DNA of 64,000 nt from Amoebidium appalachense (GCA_963693365.1 CAVNZM010000011.1:5084001-5148000); one strand, 5' to 3'. Shown: positions 1-33,862, numbered from the stretch's first letter. Program-made: numbers and translations. The notes: generated from the letters alone by a model not told the origin.

Positions 1-146
1 AAGGAATTCTCCCCCCCCCCCCCCCCCCCTCCCCTCCCCCCCCCCCCCCCCACCAACACCCCCACCCCCTCCTCCCCTGTCCGCTTGGTTCCATTCAGTT
101 TCACCCTCCCGCTTCTTTTCTCATTTTACCAACCAAAAGCACTCAC

Positions 147-305
147 CTTTGCCATGGCTCTTCCAACCCTCTTCCTCTTATTAAAGTTCAGCTGAAACTC
201 TCTTCGGCCGAAATCCGCCCCTAAAGGTTCGAAGACAACTACTGGGGTTGGTTCGGGAACTAGGCCAGCGTCTGTGGGCTGCGTTTCTTCTTGGTTTTCA
301 TCCAT
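147..305 (-). CDS. First exon of an unidentified minus-strand gene, cut by the left edge
   Basis: The minus strand has an ATG at 305 followed by 53 open codons and a consensus donor (AAAG|GTGAGT) at 147/146. The peptide starts MDENQEETQP, is acidic and proline-rich, then becomes basic (FNKRKRVGRAMAK) at its end. The exon ends in phase 0, so the rest of the gene lies left of position 1 beyond an intron that includes the C-rich tract at 9-51. The composition, the in-frame ATG and the strong donor support a real coding exon. I do not recognise the family. The basic stretch could be a nuclear-localisation signal, which is inference. Confidence 0.6.
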
Positions 306-2350
306 TTTTACTATAACAATGTTAGATGACTACTTATAAGTAACGAGATCTTATTACACCAGAAACTCAAACTGGGAAAGACAAGGGTAAAAAAATTATG
401 TGGATTAAAGGGTTTGAACGTTAACTTTGGTGCAGCTCATAGTGAAGCGGTTAACAGATAAACAGCGTATATAACGTAGAACAATTAGGAATGAACTTGT
501 GAGTGGTAGCGTGAAAATAAACCCGTTCTCCTGCCTTGTTCCTAGTCCATCGAGTTCAGTTACCAGGTTAATCGTTCAGGAAAAATTGTGAATGATCAGC
601 AGTTTACCATGTGACTTGCCTTAAAGGGTTGAGTAGGGGATAGTATCCTTGTGTGAATTCGCAGCCCAAATAAGTTTCAAGGCTTATGTATTTGTATGTC
701 TGTATAAAGTCTTTTACATCTTATAAAGTTGCAATTGATATAAGAAAGGATATATTATTCGGGTTGCGTCACCCGGTTGACTGACACATATGGCGCGCAG
801 CTTACTCGCGCGCGAGCCGCTACACCAGTTGTCATCTAAAAATAGAATGGTGCGCTTTCAGCCAATGGAAAACAGGATAAATCACGAAGCGCGAGCCTCG
901 GACACCGGCAGGCGGAGTTTGTTGTCCACTATTTAGGTCATTATTGGGCAAGAACTTGAATACAATTACTTTGATTTGAAATAGCCTATATACATCCGTA
1001 CTGAATCAAAATGCTTCACACAGTTGTCATTAATAATAGCTCCTAAAGAGATTTATAGAGGTCTGACTATGAAGCTGACTGATAACTTAGATAAGCTATA
1101 CTCGGGCAGCACGGCAACCAATAAGACACTTACAGCCTATCGATTGGATTGTTCAAGAAGAAGTATGCCATATTTGGACAAATCAAAAGCTTCTGAGGAG
1201 GGTCTTGTTACAAATCCCCACCGCTTAGGTGATACAATTTCATATTCAGAAATCTTGTATAAAGTTGTAATTTGAAGTCTTGATTCATAGTACCCCCCTT
1301 GACCATAAACAGCTCATGACTTCAGGACTTGGCAAGTTGGCAAGTTTTGACAGCTTGTTTCAGCTCTGTTAGCTTCCAAGTTTTGTGACATGTGATATCC
1401 CAATAACAACTCCAGCAGATTAGTCTAGACACTATCCTTGTTCACACACGAATTAGCAGAACACAGCTTGAATACGGCTTAGGCCTCTCATCGCCCTAGC
1501 GGAATCAGCATTGGGTAAAACACACTTTTTCATGACAGGGTCTTGAACACACATCAATCAGCGTACATACAAACATTAACGCGAAAAATGGCCGATAATT
1601 TCCAAAGACATGCCGAGACAAGGCAGTCTACCAACAGTACACATGGAAAGCAAAAGGCCCCCCTACAGGAGACACACTCAAGTACCCGCTTCAAGCTACA
1701 TCACACGTACGTGTAGCTTTATATTTCCTTCTCTTGAGAATTTTCCCAAATCAATCTTCCTTTGCCGTTTGTCTTTACCAGAAAAGAAAGAGATAAATAA
1801 TAAAAGGAACTTGCAAACACTACACGTACACTGGCATGCACACACACACACACACACATGCACACGCCTTTTTGCCCCAAACCGACCAGCACCACACCCC
1901 TCACCACATACGTTTTTGCTTGTACGAGTCATCAGGAAGATGAAGAGAGGAAAAGCCTAAAAAATACACGCGCACTCACATACGCACACACATGCACCTG
2001 CACGTGCATGTTTGCGCCAAATTCAGCTAAGATCTCTACCTAACATCACATAAATATTCTTTATGCTTTCCTCTTGCCTCTTAACATTCTTGTGTCACTT
2101 CTTTGTTGAACCTGCAAATTGGTTTGCTTCTTTGTTTACTGGAAAGTCGGTCATTTAACCAAGACGTCCCTGCCTCCCCCTCCCGCCCCCCCTCCTCTCT
2201 CCGCCTTCCCCTCACCCTCTCCTCCCTCCCCCCTTCCCCTCTCCCCTCCCCCTCCCTCACACCATATTCCGTTCACTTTTTATTGTCCAACCGGACACAC
2301 ACACACACACACACTGACACGGACACACCCAATTTCCCCTCCACACACAG
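306..2350. other. Divergent intergenic region, possible bidirectional promoter
   Basis: This lies between the minus-strand first exon and the plus-strand PH/CRAL-TRIO gene. It is mostly AT-balanced sequence without convincing codons. Short open frames here are interrupted or low-complexity. From 1840 onward CA arrays and C-rich tracts start, resembling the intronic material downstream. A 5' exon of the PH gene may be hidden here, but none fits the phase needed at 2351. Confidence 0.4.
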
Positions 2351-7931
<5,581 letters not shown>

Positions 7932-8410
7932 GACTACACCTGCCTTATTTGGTAGTCAACGGTATTGCATTGTATCACAATGTAGGGCAAATATAAGGGA
8001 TTGATGTTTTTCACTACCCTGTATTATATTGTGGGAACATACAAGGCTGTGCGTGTGTGTGTGTGTGTGTGCGTGTGTGTGTGTGGGGGGGGAGGGGGGG
8101 GGGGGGGGGGGTTATGGGGGGTAGGAGGGGGGGGGGGAGGGAGAGGGGGGGGGGGGGGGGGGGGGGGGGGCTTCGTTGCAAAACTCTTCGTTGCAAAACT
8201 GGTTCTCAGCTTCGGAGGTTGCTCAACCAATTTAAATTGACGGTAAATAGTATGTGCGAATGTTTGTTCCCCCATTATACAGGGTTGTCCGTGTGTGCCA
8301 GATCAATCTGATACAAACCTGCGGCTAGTGTGTGGTGGTTCCTCCCTTTCTTTCTTTTCTTTCTTTCTTTCTTTCTTTTTGTTTGTTGGCTTTGACACTC
8401 GGTATCAGCT

Positions 8411-8473
<63 letters not shown>

Positions 8474-9290
8474 AGTATTTAGGTGTAATTCTACATTTGC
8501 GAGTGCCATATTTGGCAATATGGTTAAGGCGGTCATTATATATAAAACGAGACATAAGGCTTAGTTTTTCAAGGTGTCTGCTTTCATCGGGTCTAGTGTC
8601 GTGTGGTATCTTTTTCCATTTGTTATATTGCGTGATTATCTTGTGATTGTGTACATGTTTAATGAGTAAGTGGCAGTCCAAAGTCACACGCACACTTTTG
8701 CGGGGTTTATTTGTATTTGTGCCCGGGGGAGAAGGAGAGAGAGAGGGAAGGAAAGAGGGGAGAGGTGAGGAGGGGACAGGTCGGATAGAGAAGAGAGGGT
8801 GGGAGGGCAAATACTTCTTTAAGCGGCTTATGTGCTTATTGAATTTCAACGCGAGATGGGATACTCTAGCAGCTATTGGGACCAGACCATATATCGAGAG
8901 CGTTACAGGCCCAGGTTTACAACAGTTGTTAGATAGAAGACGCGTACGTGCACACGTGCACACACACACACACACGTACGCACACTCAATATTAATCCAA
9001 TCTGTAACAGGTGCGGGGTGGGCTTGTCCGCGTGTGCGTGTGTGCATGTGTGTGCACATAAGCATGTGTGTGACTGTGCATGTGACACACTGTGTACCCT
9101 TTTCATGTTTGTGTGTAACACCATCCACTCCACAACGAGCCATTTGCCGCAACTTTGTTGACCAATTCGTACGTACTGCCACAGTGGTCCCATCATATCC
9201 ACTAGTGTTTCCGTACACTGATCATTCGAATGCAAGAGTCGAGTGCACCCGATCCCATTGCAAATCTCCTTAAGACATGTGATGTACACG

Positions 9291-9328
<38 letters not shown>

Positions 9329-9950
9329 CCATTCTGGTAAATATATTCATGCAGCTTAGCATCAAAAAAGTCTTCCACTCAACCAGGGAAAAACCATCAC
9401 GCATACAGCTTTGTCGCATTAAATTATGAAGCTTGTGCAAGAGCAACCCAGTACTCTCTTCGACACACAGTAACCCCCACATTATAGAAATCCATGACAC
9501 GCGTATAGCATGCAAATAATGAACATAACTGACAAGGGCAGTCAGGATTGACTTCATTTCCATTCTCCCTCAACTTTCCATGCCACCTGCACAACTCCAA
9601 AATAAGGACTGAAAGGCAAGGAACAAATTCCTTCCTAACTAAACACTAAAGGAGCAGAAGGGGAGGGTCTCACACACAAGCAGGTTTATGAAACAAGTCC
9701 TACTAACTCTCATGCAGTTAGAAAGCGCCCAATTTAAACGTCATTGATCCAATAGAAAGCGAACGCGCACTTACAAATTCTCTTTCCTACATGCCGGTTT
9801 GTTCCTTATACACTCGTATACACTACGCACACACACGTGCCACTCAATTTGAGTGTTGCCTTTGCATTAACGTGATCAACGAAGATTAGGACAGACATTG
9901 CATGCACCACTACGAAAATGTACGAGTTTGGTTTGCTATCCGTGCTGGAA

Positions 9951-9995
<45 letters not shown>

Positions 9996-10351
9996 CGTGT
10001 CTCACTAACACTGTGTGTACGACCATGTGTACACATGCCTCACGACTAATCCGCGTAGCTTTCATGCCATCACCAACCCTTCTCTGCCACATACCTGCCA
10101 AAACCCATCGATCAAAAAAAAAAATATCATTCAGAAAACGAACCCTGCCACAGGTTCCCAGTATGACCAGATCATTGGTTTCCTTTCTAACACCTACCAT
10201 AACGAGCAGATAGCGGGGTAAAAAGCCAACCCAAACATTACCACCAGAAGCGCAACTGTCCCTCACTAACTTCGTGCACATATACTTTCCCTATTGCATC
10301 ACCTTTTCCACCAAGGGCATGAAAAACGGTAAAAACGAAGCCGTTTTTTCA
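7932..10351. other. Intergenic region between convergent genes
   Basis: This is the 3' side of both the PH/CRAL-TRIO gene and the minus-strand RBR gene. It holds GT arrays (8059-8084, 8413-8470, 9953-9992), G runs (8085-8170), a T run (9294-9326) and otherwise unique sequence. I see no credible gene. Open frames are repeat-derived or have no conserved features. Confidence 0.5.
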
Positions 10352-23540
<13,189 letters not shown>

Positions 23541-24349
23541 TGCGTGGAAGCAAGAGTGTGTGGATGGAAGAAGGAAGAAGTTGGATTTCTCAGCCCGGAA
23601 GTCCCGTGAGAATGACTATCAACTTGTGGTGGATGTCATTTTGTTGCATTCCAGCATTAAAGCCGTGCGGTAATATTGGGTTCAACAATAAAAGCGAGAA
23701 AATCACCAATGAACTCCGAAGTGACGGCTGTTCACTCACACAAGTTTTTTCGGCGCAAGCACACGTATGGAAGAAATGCTGGGAATAGCTGAAGTGCCGC
23801 TATCTCATTGTGATTGCGCACGCTCGGATGATCTGCTGGAGAAAAGGAGTTTCTGAATGAGCTGAAAGATTAAGTAGTTGCATAATGGCACAAGGATAAT
23901 AATGGCTATCATAACAGTGCAACGAAGTACACACCAGAAAAAAAAAGCCAAAGTTAGTAAACTCAATACCGATATTTGAGGAGCAGGATGGCAAAAAAAA
24001 TGATAAGTGTACAGCTACAGGCATATCAAAGCGCACAAAGGGGTTCAAGCAACACAAAAACAGATTTCTCGTTCGGTAGACCCCAAGACTGAAACAGAAG
24101 CGACCCAGATATATGGTTTGCCGTTGCCTACAGGCATTTTCCACTAACATGGTTGAAGAAAATGCTGGATCAAGTTCACAAGAAGGCAGTACTCTCTGTG
24201 CTATTCGCGCTAGGAAGGAACAGCCATAAGAATTATTCGTCTGGCCTACAGTGTGTTTGGAATCGGAGGGACGGTGCCCCCAGAGGTGAGCTCGGGCTCC
24301 AGAGGGGCAGGGGGGGGTTGGAAGGCAGGAGGGGGGGGGGGGGGGGGGG

Positions 24350-24530
24350 GGGGGAAGGGCGAGGTTGAGGGACTGTATGGGAGGAAATGGGTGATCACTT
24401 GTTGAAAAAACGGGAATCTGTTCGAAAGAAAGTCGCTCAACGTTCAAGTGTTCCGTTTCCACCGTCGACGTCTGCGCGGCTTCTGGACTGACTGACTGGT
24501 CAGCAGCTACCCTCGCATTGGGCGTTCAAG
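24350..24530 (-). CDS. Possible upstream coding exon of the RBR gene
   Basis: The minus strand carries an open frame with protein-like composition (VAADQSVSPEAAQTSTVETEH and onward to FSTSDHPFPPIQSLNLAL) ending in a C-rich low-complexity stretch. It has no ATG start and no clear donor, and its link to the exon near 23540 is unproven. It could instead be a chance open frame in the promoter region. Confidence is low. Confidence 0.25.
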
Positions 24531-24984
24531 ATCTTGCCTGACAGATTAACCAATCAAATGATAACATTTAATATTTTGGCGCCAAATATTGTGAAGAGGC
24601 GCACACACACTTGTCGGCTGTTGAAGTTAGGCCGACAGAAAGGGAGAAGGACCAAGGCACAAGGACTCGGGAGGCCTTGCAGCCGGCTCCAGCCGCCCCA
24701 GAGCCTAAAACCCCTGGCCATAACGCGTGCATACTGTGCAACAGCTCTTTACTATCGTCTTGTAGAACTAATACAGCGCATGCAGGCCTAGCCGGTGGCC
24801 CGGCGGTGGGCCAACGTACATACGCGTACTGTTAGTACTGGTGCTACAACTATGTATGGCTAACATTACTTATTAGCAGGCATGTGCAAGTCTATGTAAC
24901 GTCTTTATAAGTACTTTACGCTATAAATACGAGTTGAATTAGAATGTATATACGGCCATGGCTCATGATTATGTATTTGGGGCG

Positions 24985-25040
<56 letters not shown>

Positions 25041-26195
25041 GGGGTCCGAATATTGTAGGTCATAGATCAAATCTCTTGCGCATGCTTCATAAAATATTGT
25101 CACGTTACGCCACCCAAAAGATGTGACTGCAGATTCTCATACGACGAGGGCAGTAGGGGGGTAAAAACGTCATTGGCACACACGTGCTGAACGGAAATAA
25201 CCCGGGAGTACTAGTCTATATATCACAGCGATGTCAGAGCTAGACTCTGCAATCTAGCTCTCTCTAGCTAGATTTTTGCCTGCAGCAAGACATCAGTTTT
25301 CTCCAACAGAGGCTTCTTCTCAGTGGCACGTTCACATTCGCGCTCTTTTTTTCAGAATGCACTACATATATCAGTTCATCGTGGCTAAGGTCGAGTTCGA
25401 GAAGCTGGCCCTTCATTAGCGCGATCGCGAGCATCTACCATTGTGCGTGCTGACTGACAAAGCGCACAAAAGAAGTGTATTTGAAACCGTTAGAGTGGGT
25501 GTGTCAGGGAAGGCCCTCCATACTTTTCTCACAACATAGATGGTGAACTTCATGGTTGGACCTCTCATTCGTTCTTTTCGAAATTTCCGTCGTGCCTATG
25601 ATAGTACGGCCGGCCGTAGTCTGCTAGATTGATTTGTATTCTTATGACGTCATTACTTGCCTTGACCCGCTTATAAATGACTGATGCAGCGGAAAGCACA
25701 TTGTAGGCTGTTTCTGTTACCTCTGCAGCCAGCTGCAGCTCATGAAGCAGTTGCGCCTTTTTTTTTTTGTTTCAAAGCCGTAGGAACGATTTCCATTGTT
25801 TAGTGTGGCCCTAATTTTCTATGGCAGAGAGGCACGTGAACAGTTTCTTTTGTGACGAAACTCACGCGCGCGGGAGAGGGCGGCCTTGAAATTTGAGGAT
25901 CTGAAGAATTGAGGGTTATATCATAAGTTGGCAGGATTTTTTGCCGCGACGAGTTCAGACCAAAAGATCCAGGTTTGCTGGGTGACAAGCTTCAGGTTTT
26001 TAAACGCGACGAGTTCAGACCAAAAGATCCAGGTTTGCTGGGTGACAAGCTTCAGGTTTTTGAACGTAAATTGGACAACCGTGCATTGCCAGGCAATTTA
26101 GTAAGGTTTATAAAGAGGTATTCTTTTGGTTGTCGTCTTCTGGTCACTTTGCTCCTCTGGAAGCTGCGACAAGCAACGTTAGATCTGTTCCGAAA
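24531..26195. other. Divergent intergenic region between the RBR and PIG-U genes
   Basis: No gene is visible. The region contains a G run (24986-25039) and otherwise unique sequence, with a 60-bp tandem duplication near its right end. It lies between two divergently transcribed genes and so probably includes both promoters. Confidence 0.5.
25945..26064. repeat. 60-bp perfect tandem duplication
   Basis: GCGACGAGTTCAGACCAAAA... through CAGGTTTTTNAA occurs twice head to tail (25945-26004 and 26005-26064) with essentially no divergence. It sits about 130 bp upstream of the PIG-U start codon, so a promoter effect is possible but unproven. Confidence 0.85.
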
Positions 26196-26307
26196 ATGGA
26201 AACATGGAGGTTAACGGCGGTTTTGGCCAGTGGTAAGGACTTATCCATGAGCCACATTCCCTCTCCTCTTCTGGTCTCCGCCTTGACATCTCTCTCTCTT
26301 TCTCTCT

Positions 26308-26341
<34 letters not shown>

Positions 26342-26685
26342 CCCCCCCCCCCCCCCCCTCCCCCCCCTCCCTCCTCCTCCGCCCTCCCTCTCTCCTCTCC
26401 TCTCCTCTCCTCTCCTCTACCTCTCTCTCTCTCTTCCTTCGGCTTCCCCCCTTCCCCCTTTCCCCCCGCCTCTCTCTCTCACGCATCCACTCACTACTAT
26501 CTCCCCCCCCCCCCCCCCCCCCCCCCCCGTCCCTTCACGAGGTGAATGGGTCGAAACAAGAGTACTGTGGTTCACTTGAAAGGATGGCCTCTGCTTATGC
26601 TGCATGCTCTTTCTGTGTGTTCTGCAACTTCTGCACTGTGTTGGTCGCAGTAGGTGCTTGCTTCGTGCTCTGTAACACATTCTAG

Positions 26686-26736
<51 letters not shown>

Positions 26737-27890
26737 CCCGCCCCCCTCTTATTCCCTCTATCCCGGTCGTCCTTCTCCTACGCCCGCCTGCCCGCTCCAC
26801 TTTACCCCTTGGCCCCTTGCTGGCTTTTTCTCGTTTCCAAGAACATTCACTCTTTTGCTTGTGTTTCGTTTATGAGGTGCACTGACCATTTCGTTTTTCC
26901 AGCGGGTCTTGTCCGGTTGGTGCTGTTCTATCTGGGCTACGATACCGTGTTTGGCCGTCGGGTTGAGATTGTCACTCCTTTAAATAGTTATCACAGAGGT
27001 ATGTAAACGGATGTTAAGAATATAGTTGCCCTTGTTTCCAAACTCATTTCACTTCTGTGTTATACAATCACTTTGTAGGTGAGCTTTAAGGAACGTGGCC
27101 ATTAGGAAATCTGGCCCAAAGTAACTTGCACAGTGCTTTTTTACATGTCCTTGCCGAGTTTTACTGCTTCAGTCGCGTGTGTGCTAATAGGTTTTCTCTC
27201 TTCCTATCCTGTTGCCTCCTTCTCCCCCCCCCCCCCCCCCCCCTCCCCCTTCCCCTTCTCCTTATTCTACTTTTCTTCTCCACCCCTTCCCCCCTTCCCC
27301 CCCCCTCCCCCCTGTTTGCTTTCTCCCTTGTTCCCTTCCCGTCTTTCTATCTTGCTACCTCCACTTGCTACCTGTCCTTTCACCAATCCCGCCCCTCCCC
27401 CCCCCCCCCCCCCCCCCCCGGGGGCCCTCCTTGCCCCTTCTCCCCTCTTACCTGCGTGGTTCCCCCCCCCCCCCTCCCCCTCCCCCCCAGTCCCCGGCCC
27501 TCCATTTCGTCCCCTTGACTCACAGCACACCCCATCTTTACAGCTAAATCCCTCCTTCTTTCCCCTCCCCCCCCCCCCCCCCTCCTCCCCTTCCCTCACC
27601 CCCACCCTTCCTTCCCCCATTTACCAACCTTTCCCTGTACCTACTGAACCACTTATCAGCCATTTGGTCCTTAGCTTCATATTCGAACTCCTTGCTCTTT
27701 TTCTCCCCAACTCATTCTTGTGTTATCACCCATCCTTTAGCTAAGCGTTTTGTGTGTTAAACCAAGATTCTAAACAAAACGGGTCTGAGACTTTACACAT
27801 GGGGAACAGAGGTTTGATACTTGATTCATTCGAAAGCCCTTGCCTGATCATCGTTCGGCATCCACAGGGGGGAGGAAGGAGGGGTCGGAT

Positions 27891-27923
<33 letters not shown>

Positions 27924-29290
27924 CGGAGGGGAGGGGGGGGAGAGGAAGAGAGGGGAGTAGAGAAGGGTGGGTGGGTGTGTGTGTGTGGGGGGGGGGGTTA
28001 GAGCAGGCATGTGTTTTACTGGTAGTGATAGAACAGGTTCTGACTTCAGCGTGTTTTCTAGTAACGGAAGGTAGATTTCTGGTGGCCAATGGAGCATCAC
28101 CCTATGAAGGTGACACCGTTCATGAGGTAACCCCCCCCCCCCCCTCCCCCCCCCTTTCGATATATACAAATTCCACACATGCGTGTGCCTTCACATGTGG
28201 AACGTCTCACATGCATGATCATGAGGCACAAATGTGCTGGGGAAGAAATGGAAAGGTTTTGCAGAGTATGGTTAAAAGAGAGGATTAAAATTGATGGGGA
28301 GAAACGTTTTGGGAGGGGGTTGGGGATGCTGGAGGGGGGGGGGGGGGGAGAGGGGGGGGAGGGTGGGCCGTCTTTGGTTGTTATATCTTCGTGGGGGGGG
28401 GGGGGGGGGGGGGGGGAGGGAGCAGATAATATTGACATCTCTCACCTGTGTGTGCTGTCGCGGAAATATCTTACCATATCCACCTGTTTCTATGCACACT
28501 TAGGTGTTGTGGAACATTCTTTCTTTTTTTCTTTTTTTTTTTTTTGGGGGGGGGGGGGGGGGGGAGGGAGGGGGGGGGGTGGGAGTCTGCAGGTGCACAC
28601 GGTCAAAGGGGAAGGCAAATGCACATATATCTGTTCATAGACACGTTCGGCATGCTTTGAGGGACATGCCTGACAATTTCATATCCCCCCTCCCCCCCCC
28701 CCCCCCCCTCCCCCCTCTCCCCCTATACACACACACACGTCACACACCCACACCCACCATCACCACCACCCCCACACACGCCCACACAGAGACACACACA
28801 CGTTTTCACACATACATACACACACATTCACATACACACAATCACACACACACACTCTCTCTCCCCCCCTCTCACTCTCTCTCTCTCCCCCCTCCCCCCC
28901 CCCCCCCCCCCCCCCCCCCCCTCTTCCCTCCTGTTTGCAGACGCCACTTCTCCTTGCACTATTATGGACGTTGCAGCATTACGGGCCTGGTGCCACACAA
29001 GCGCTGTATGTGTCATGCGACCTTTTGATTGGCTGGCTGCTTGGTTGCATAGCAACCCTTGGGAAGGCGCGGCTGCAACGGGATGAGGAGGCATCGTTCA
29101 AGAACATTCCAAAGCAGCTGGCTGTGAGTGATGAGACGACATTGGCCCCACTGACTGTCGTCATGTTGTATCCTTCGATGTTTGTTGTTATTACTGTTAT
29201 TGTGGTGGTTGTGTGTGTGTGTGTGTATTCTCTGCTCAACACACGTGCACGGATTCATGCAGACACATACACACAGACACGGACACACAT

Positions 29291-29348
<58 letters not shown>

Positions 29349-30188
29349 AGACACTCACACACACACTCACTCACAAGCTCGAACGCACATGCACATTTGC
29401 ATAGATACATGGCATCTGTGTGTGTGGGTGTGTAGATTTGTTTATAGGTGGGATATGGGGTTGGGGGGGGGGGGGGGGGGGGGGAGGGGGGGTATGAGGG
29501 TGTGGGGAGGGTATGAACACTCCTTATGAGACTTTGATGAAATGAGGGCAAGAGACGGGAGAAGGGAGCGTGAAAGGAGGGGGTGGCGGTGGTGCGTGTG
29601 TGTGTGTGGGAAGGGGGAGGAGACAGAAAGAAGGGGCGGCACGGGGAATGGTATTAACACCAAACCTGAACAATGTGACGTTTTGTTGCAAGTAACTACA
29701 ATGAACCAAGACGAAAGACTCTATTCCTTAACCGTTTGCAGCTACGTGTTTAACCCCTACTCTGTGATGGTGTGTGTGGGCCAGTCAACCATCGTGTTCA
29801 CCAATCTGGCAATTGTCCTTGCCCTATATTGGGCACTCAAAGGTAAACTCTGAATCAATGACCAACAACCCCCCCCCCCCCCCCGCCCGCCCGCCCGCCC
29901 CTCCACGCGATGGGCTCTGCTAATTTTGCATACTGCGCGTGTGGCTGATGTTGCATACTTGAATGTGTGCCTTGGCATGTGTCCTGCACAGTGTTTCTCA
30001 TCGTGTAGTTGTACTTCTCACCGTGTTCCGCATTCTAACACCCCCCCCCACCCCCCCAAAGGGCAACTCATGATGCATACCATTTGTGTGTGCTTCGTTT
30101 TGCTAATACTACTTTGTGTTGTCCGCCGTGAATGTGTACATACTTAATTGTTTCACCCTCCCCCCCCCCCCCCCCCCCCCTCCCCCCC

Positions 30189-30274
<86 letters not shown>

Positions 30275-30627
30275 ACAAAACCTCGCCCCGGCCAGCCCCT
30301 GGTTGCCTCACCCTCCTGCTCATCCGTCCCCCTTTTTTTTTCTTGCACCCACTCATCCGTTTTACGGCCCACATATCTCACAACCACTTTCTCATATCTG
30401 GTTAGTTGTGTTCAAAACACATATAATGCTAGTACAAGGCAAGAAAACCAGCACGAACACAAACACAAACATCCTATGCACTTACCACCCCCGGTCGAAA
30501 CTCGGGCACTGTGGATGACGTGGGCCCCCCCTCTGCTTATTATGGTCTTAATGTATGATTTGCACTCTGCATCGTGTTATCCGTTGTTTATGTGTATTTC
30601 GTACTTTATGACGCATTCAACCCCCAT

Positions 30628-30708
<81 letters not shown>

Positions 30709-31179
30709 CCCGGCCCCATTGCACCAACATACCAACCATATCATCCTACACAGGTCGCGTTTTCATGTCATCGTTCGCTGTCGCAGCCGCCACCTACCAA
30801 TCCCTCTATCCGGCCGTATTCATAATTCCAGCAGCAATGCTCATATCTAAACCCCCTGGCAATAACCAAACCAACATTGCTGGTGTGGTGGTGGTGGTTG
30901 GCGCGTTTGTAGTGTGGCTTGGCGCCCTTTTGGGCGTCAGCTTCTTGTTTACGAATTCGTGGGACTTTGTTCGTGCTGTGTATCTGTTCATGTAGGTGCC
31001 CTTCCTCCCTCCCCCCTCCCCCCTCCCCCCACCCCCCCCCCCACACACACACACGCACGCACGCATGCACGCACGCACGCACACCATCCACCCTGCCCCA
31101 ACCCCAACCCGAGCCCCCACCCATAGACACACGGACATTCACACACTCACACACGTATTAACAAAACACATTCACGTGT

Positions 31180-31249
<70 letters not shown>

Positions 31250-31318
31250 GACGTGTGTGCACACACAAAACACAAGACATGCACGCGTGTGCGCACGCAT
31301 GCACGCACGCACACACGC

Positions 31319-31359
<41 letters not shown>

Positions 31360-31661
31360 CGCCTTTCTCTCTTTCGTAAGATGGGCTCTTTGTGTGTACT
31401 TTGCCTGGCGTTGGCCGTCGTGAATGCGTACCTCGTACTCTGTAATGAACTCTAACCCCCCCCCCCCCCCCCCTTTCCCCCCGCCCAAAACACCACCACC
31501 ATCACCCCCTCTCCCCCCCCCCCCCCCCCCCCCCCTCCCTGAGGTTGGGCTCTGCTTATGACGCATACTGTGCGCATGGCTGATGTTGCATACTTGAATG
31601 TTTGCCTTTGCATGTGTCCTTCGTGTATGCGTACCTCGTACCGTGTTCCGCATTCAAACCC

Positions 31662-31721
<60 letters not shown>

Positions 31722-33011
31722 ACACTACAGCCTTGCGGTGCCAGACCTCACCCCCAATGTAGGGCTATACTGGTACTATTTCCTTGAGATGTTCGACCAC
31801 TTCCGCCTGTTCTTCCTGTGGGTCTTCCAGCTGCACGTGCTAGTCTACATTGGGCCCCTGGCTGTCAAGCTCAGGTATGTCAAAAATACCTCCTCCCCCC
31901 CCCCCCCTCCCTCCTCCTCCTCCTCCTCTCCCCCCCTCCCCCCCCTCCCCTGATGATGGGCTCTGTTCAAGTGTCTTCTGCCTGCACACTTACATTGTTT
32001 GATTTTGGGTTTCTCATTTTTGTGACGTTTTGTTGTTGTCCTCTGGTGTCTCCTCCACATTTCCAACCCTCTAACGCGTACATCCCCCTTCCCTACACCC
32101 CTCCCTCCCCCTTCCCCCCCCCCCCCCCCCCCCCCCCCAGCGTCCACCCACCCATCCATCCCACCCCACCTCCTCCACCTGGCCCCGTGTATGTCTCCCC
32201 CTTCCTTAGTTGCCTTTGCCGCTGAGAGAGTAAGCGGGTTGAACGGAAAGGGCAGGAAATGATATGGTATGTACAGTATTGTTGTGTTTGATCAGAAATC
32301 AGGCTTTCAACAGTTGGCCGTTTTGGGAAGGAGCATCAGTAAAACAGGGATGGATAAGGCGGGTGGGGTGGTCTTGTTGTGTCTTGTTGTTGTTGTCTGA
32401 ATTTCTGTTTTTTTCACCTGTTGGCTTAGCTGTGTCGGCACTTCTCTTGGACACCTTGCTATAGTGATCCCCGTATCCCTAAAACAAATGAAGATTCCAC
32501 CATATAAAGGCAAAAGTAATCAATGGTCCACTTAGTGCTTTACGTTAAGCTGGTGGTATATGCTGACGTCAGATTTTGACATACCGACATAGGCTTTAAT
32601 ACTGACATTCCATGCCCGTATATAGGAGGCAGCCGCTGTTTCTGTGGGTGATGTATGCAGGCATCGTCACGGCCTTCAAGTCTTATCCCTCGGTGGGCGA
32701 TGCGGCACTGTTCCTCTCTCTGGTCTCCTTGTGGTCCCACCTGGTCATCTGTAAGTGTGATTTTAGATTTAATGTTTGGTTTATAGGGTTTACAGGTTTA
32801 GTTTAACACACTGCCCCTACACCTTTATAGCATTTAGTTGTTGTTGTGACCTTAAATATACCAGCTTACACCCTTGCAACATGCAGTTCTCAGTTTTGAA
32901 GCTCGAAGATGTAACACACCTTGTTTCCACACCAACCCGCACTTTCTGCTGCAGTTGTGGTCGTTACGCTCTTTATTCAAAGGTTAAATATTGATCGATC
33001 ACACACGCGCG

Positions 33012-33082
<71 letters not shown>

Positions 33083-33101
33083 GGGGGGGGGGGGGGGGGG
33101 G

Positions 33102-33135
<34 letters not shown>

Positions 33136-33359
33136 TTCTCTCTCACATACACACACCACGTGTACACACGACCCCCGTCCCGTCGAGGATGTGCTGTGCT
33201 TATAATGCTTTTTTTACATGTGCATTGTACTCGAATTATGCTGTACGTCACTGAATGTGTCGTCTTACTTTGTAACACATTCTGACCCCCTCTCCCCCCC
33301 TCCCCCCCTCGCCCCCTTCGCCCCACCCCAACCACTTACACACAAATACTCACACACAT

Positions 33360-33433
<74 letters not shown>

Positions 33434-33817
33434 GCACGCACAAACCCCCTTCATCTCCCCCTCGCCCCTTCGTCCCCTTGCCCCTCTCCCCTCCACCCCG
33501 TCCCTCCCTCCCCCTCTTCCCCACTTCTTCCCCCCTCCCCACCCACCCACCCACACACACACACACACAGACATGAGATACCCGTTCCTAGTGTCGCACC
33601 TCTACCTGTTCAGCAGCTTTCTGGGTCCTATTTTCTGGCACCTGTGGGTGTATGCTGGGTCCGGCAATGCAAACTTCTTCTTTGCTATCACCCTCGTATA
33701 CACGATGGCTACGGTACTGCTGGCTGTTGATCTCATGCAGGTAATGAATTGACTAATACCCCCCCCCCCCCCCCCCCTCCCCCCCCTCCGCCCTTCCCCC
33801 CCACCTCCCACTCACAC

Positions 33818-33862
<45 letters not shown>

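Noticed and set aside
1024-2043. Small plus-strand frames upstream of the PH/CRAL-TRIO gene
   Set aside because: There is no ATG in a good context, no match to the required splice phase at 2351, and later parts are CA-array derived.
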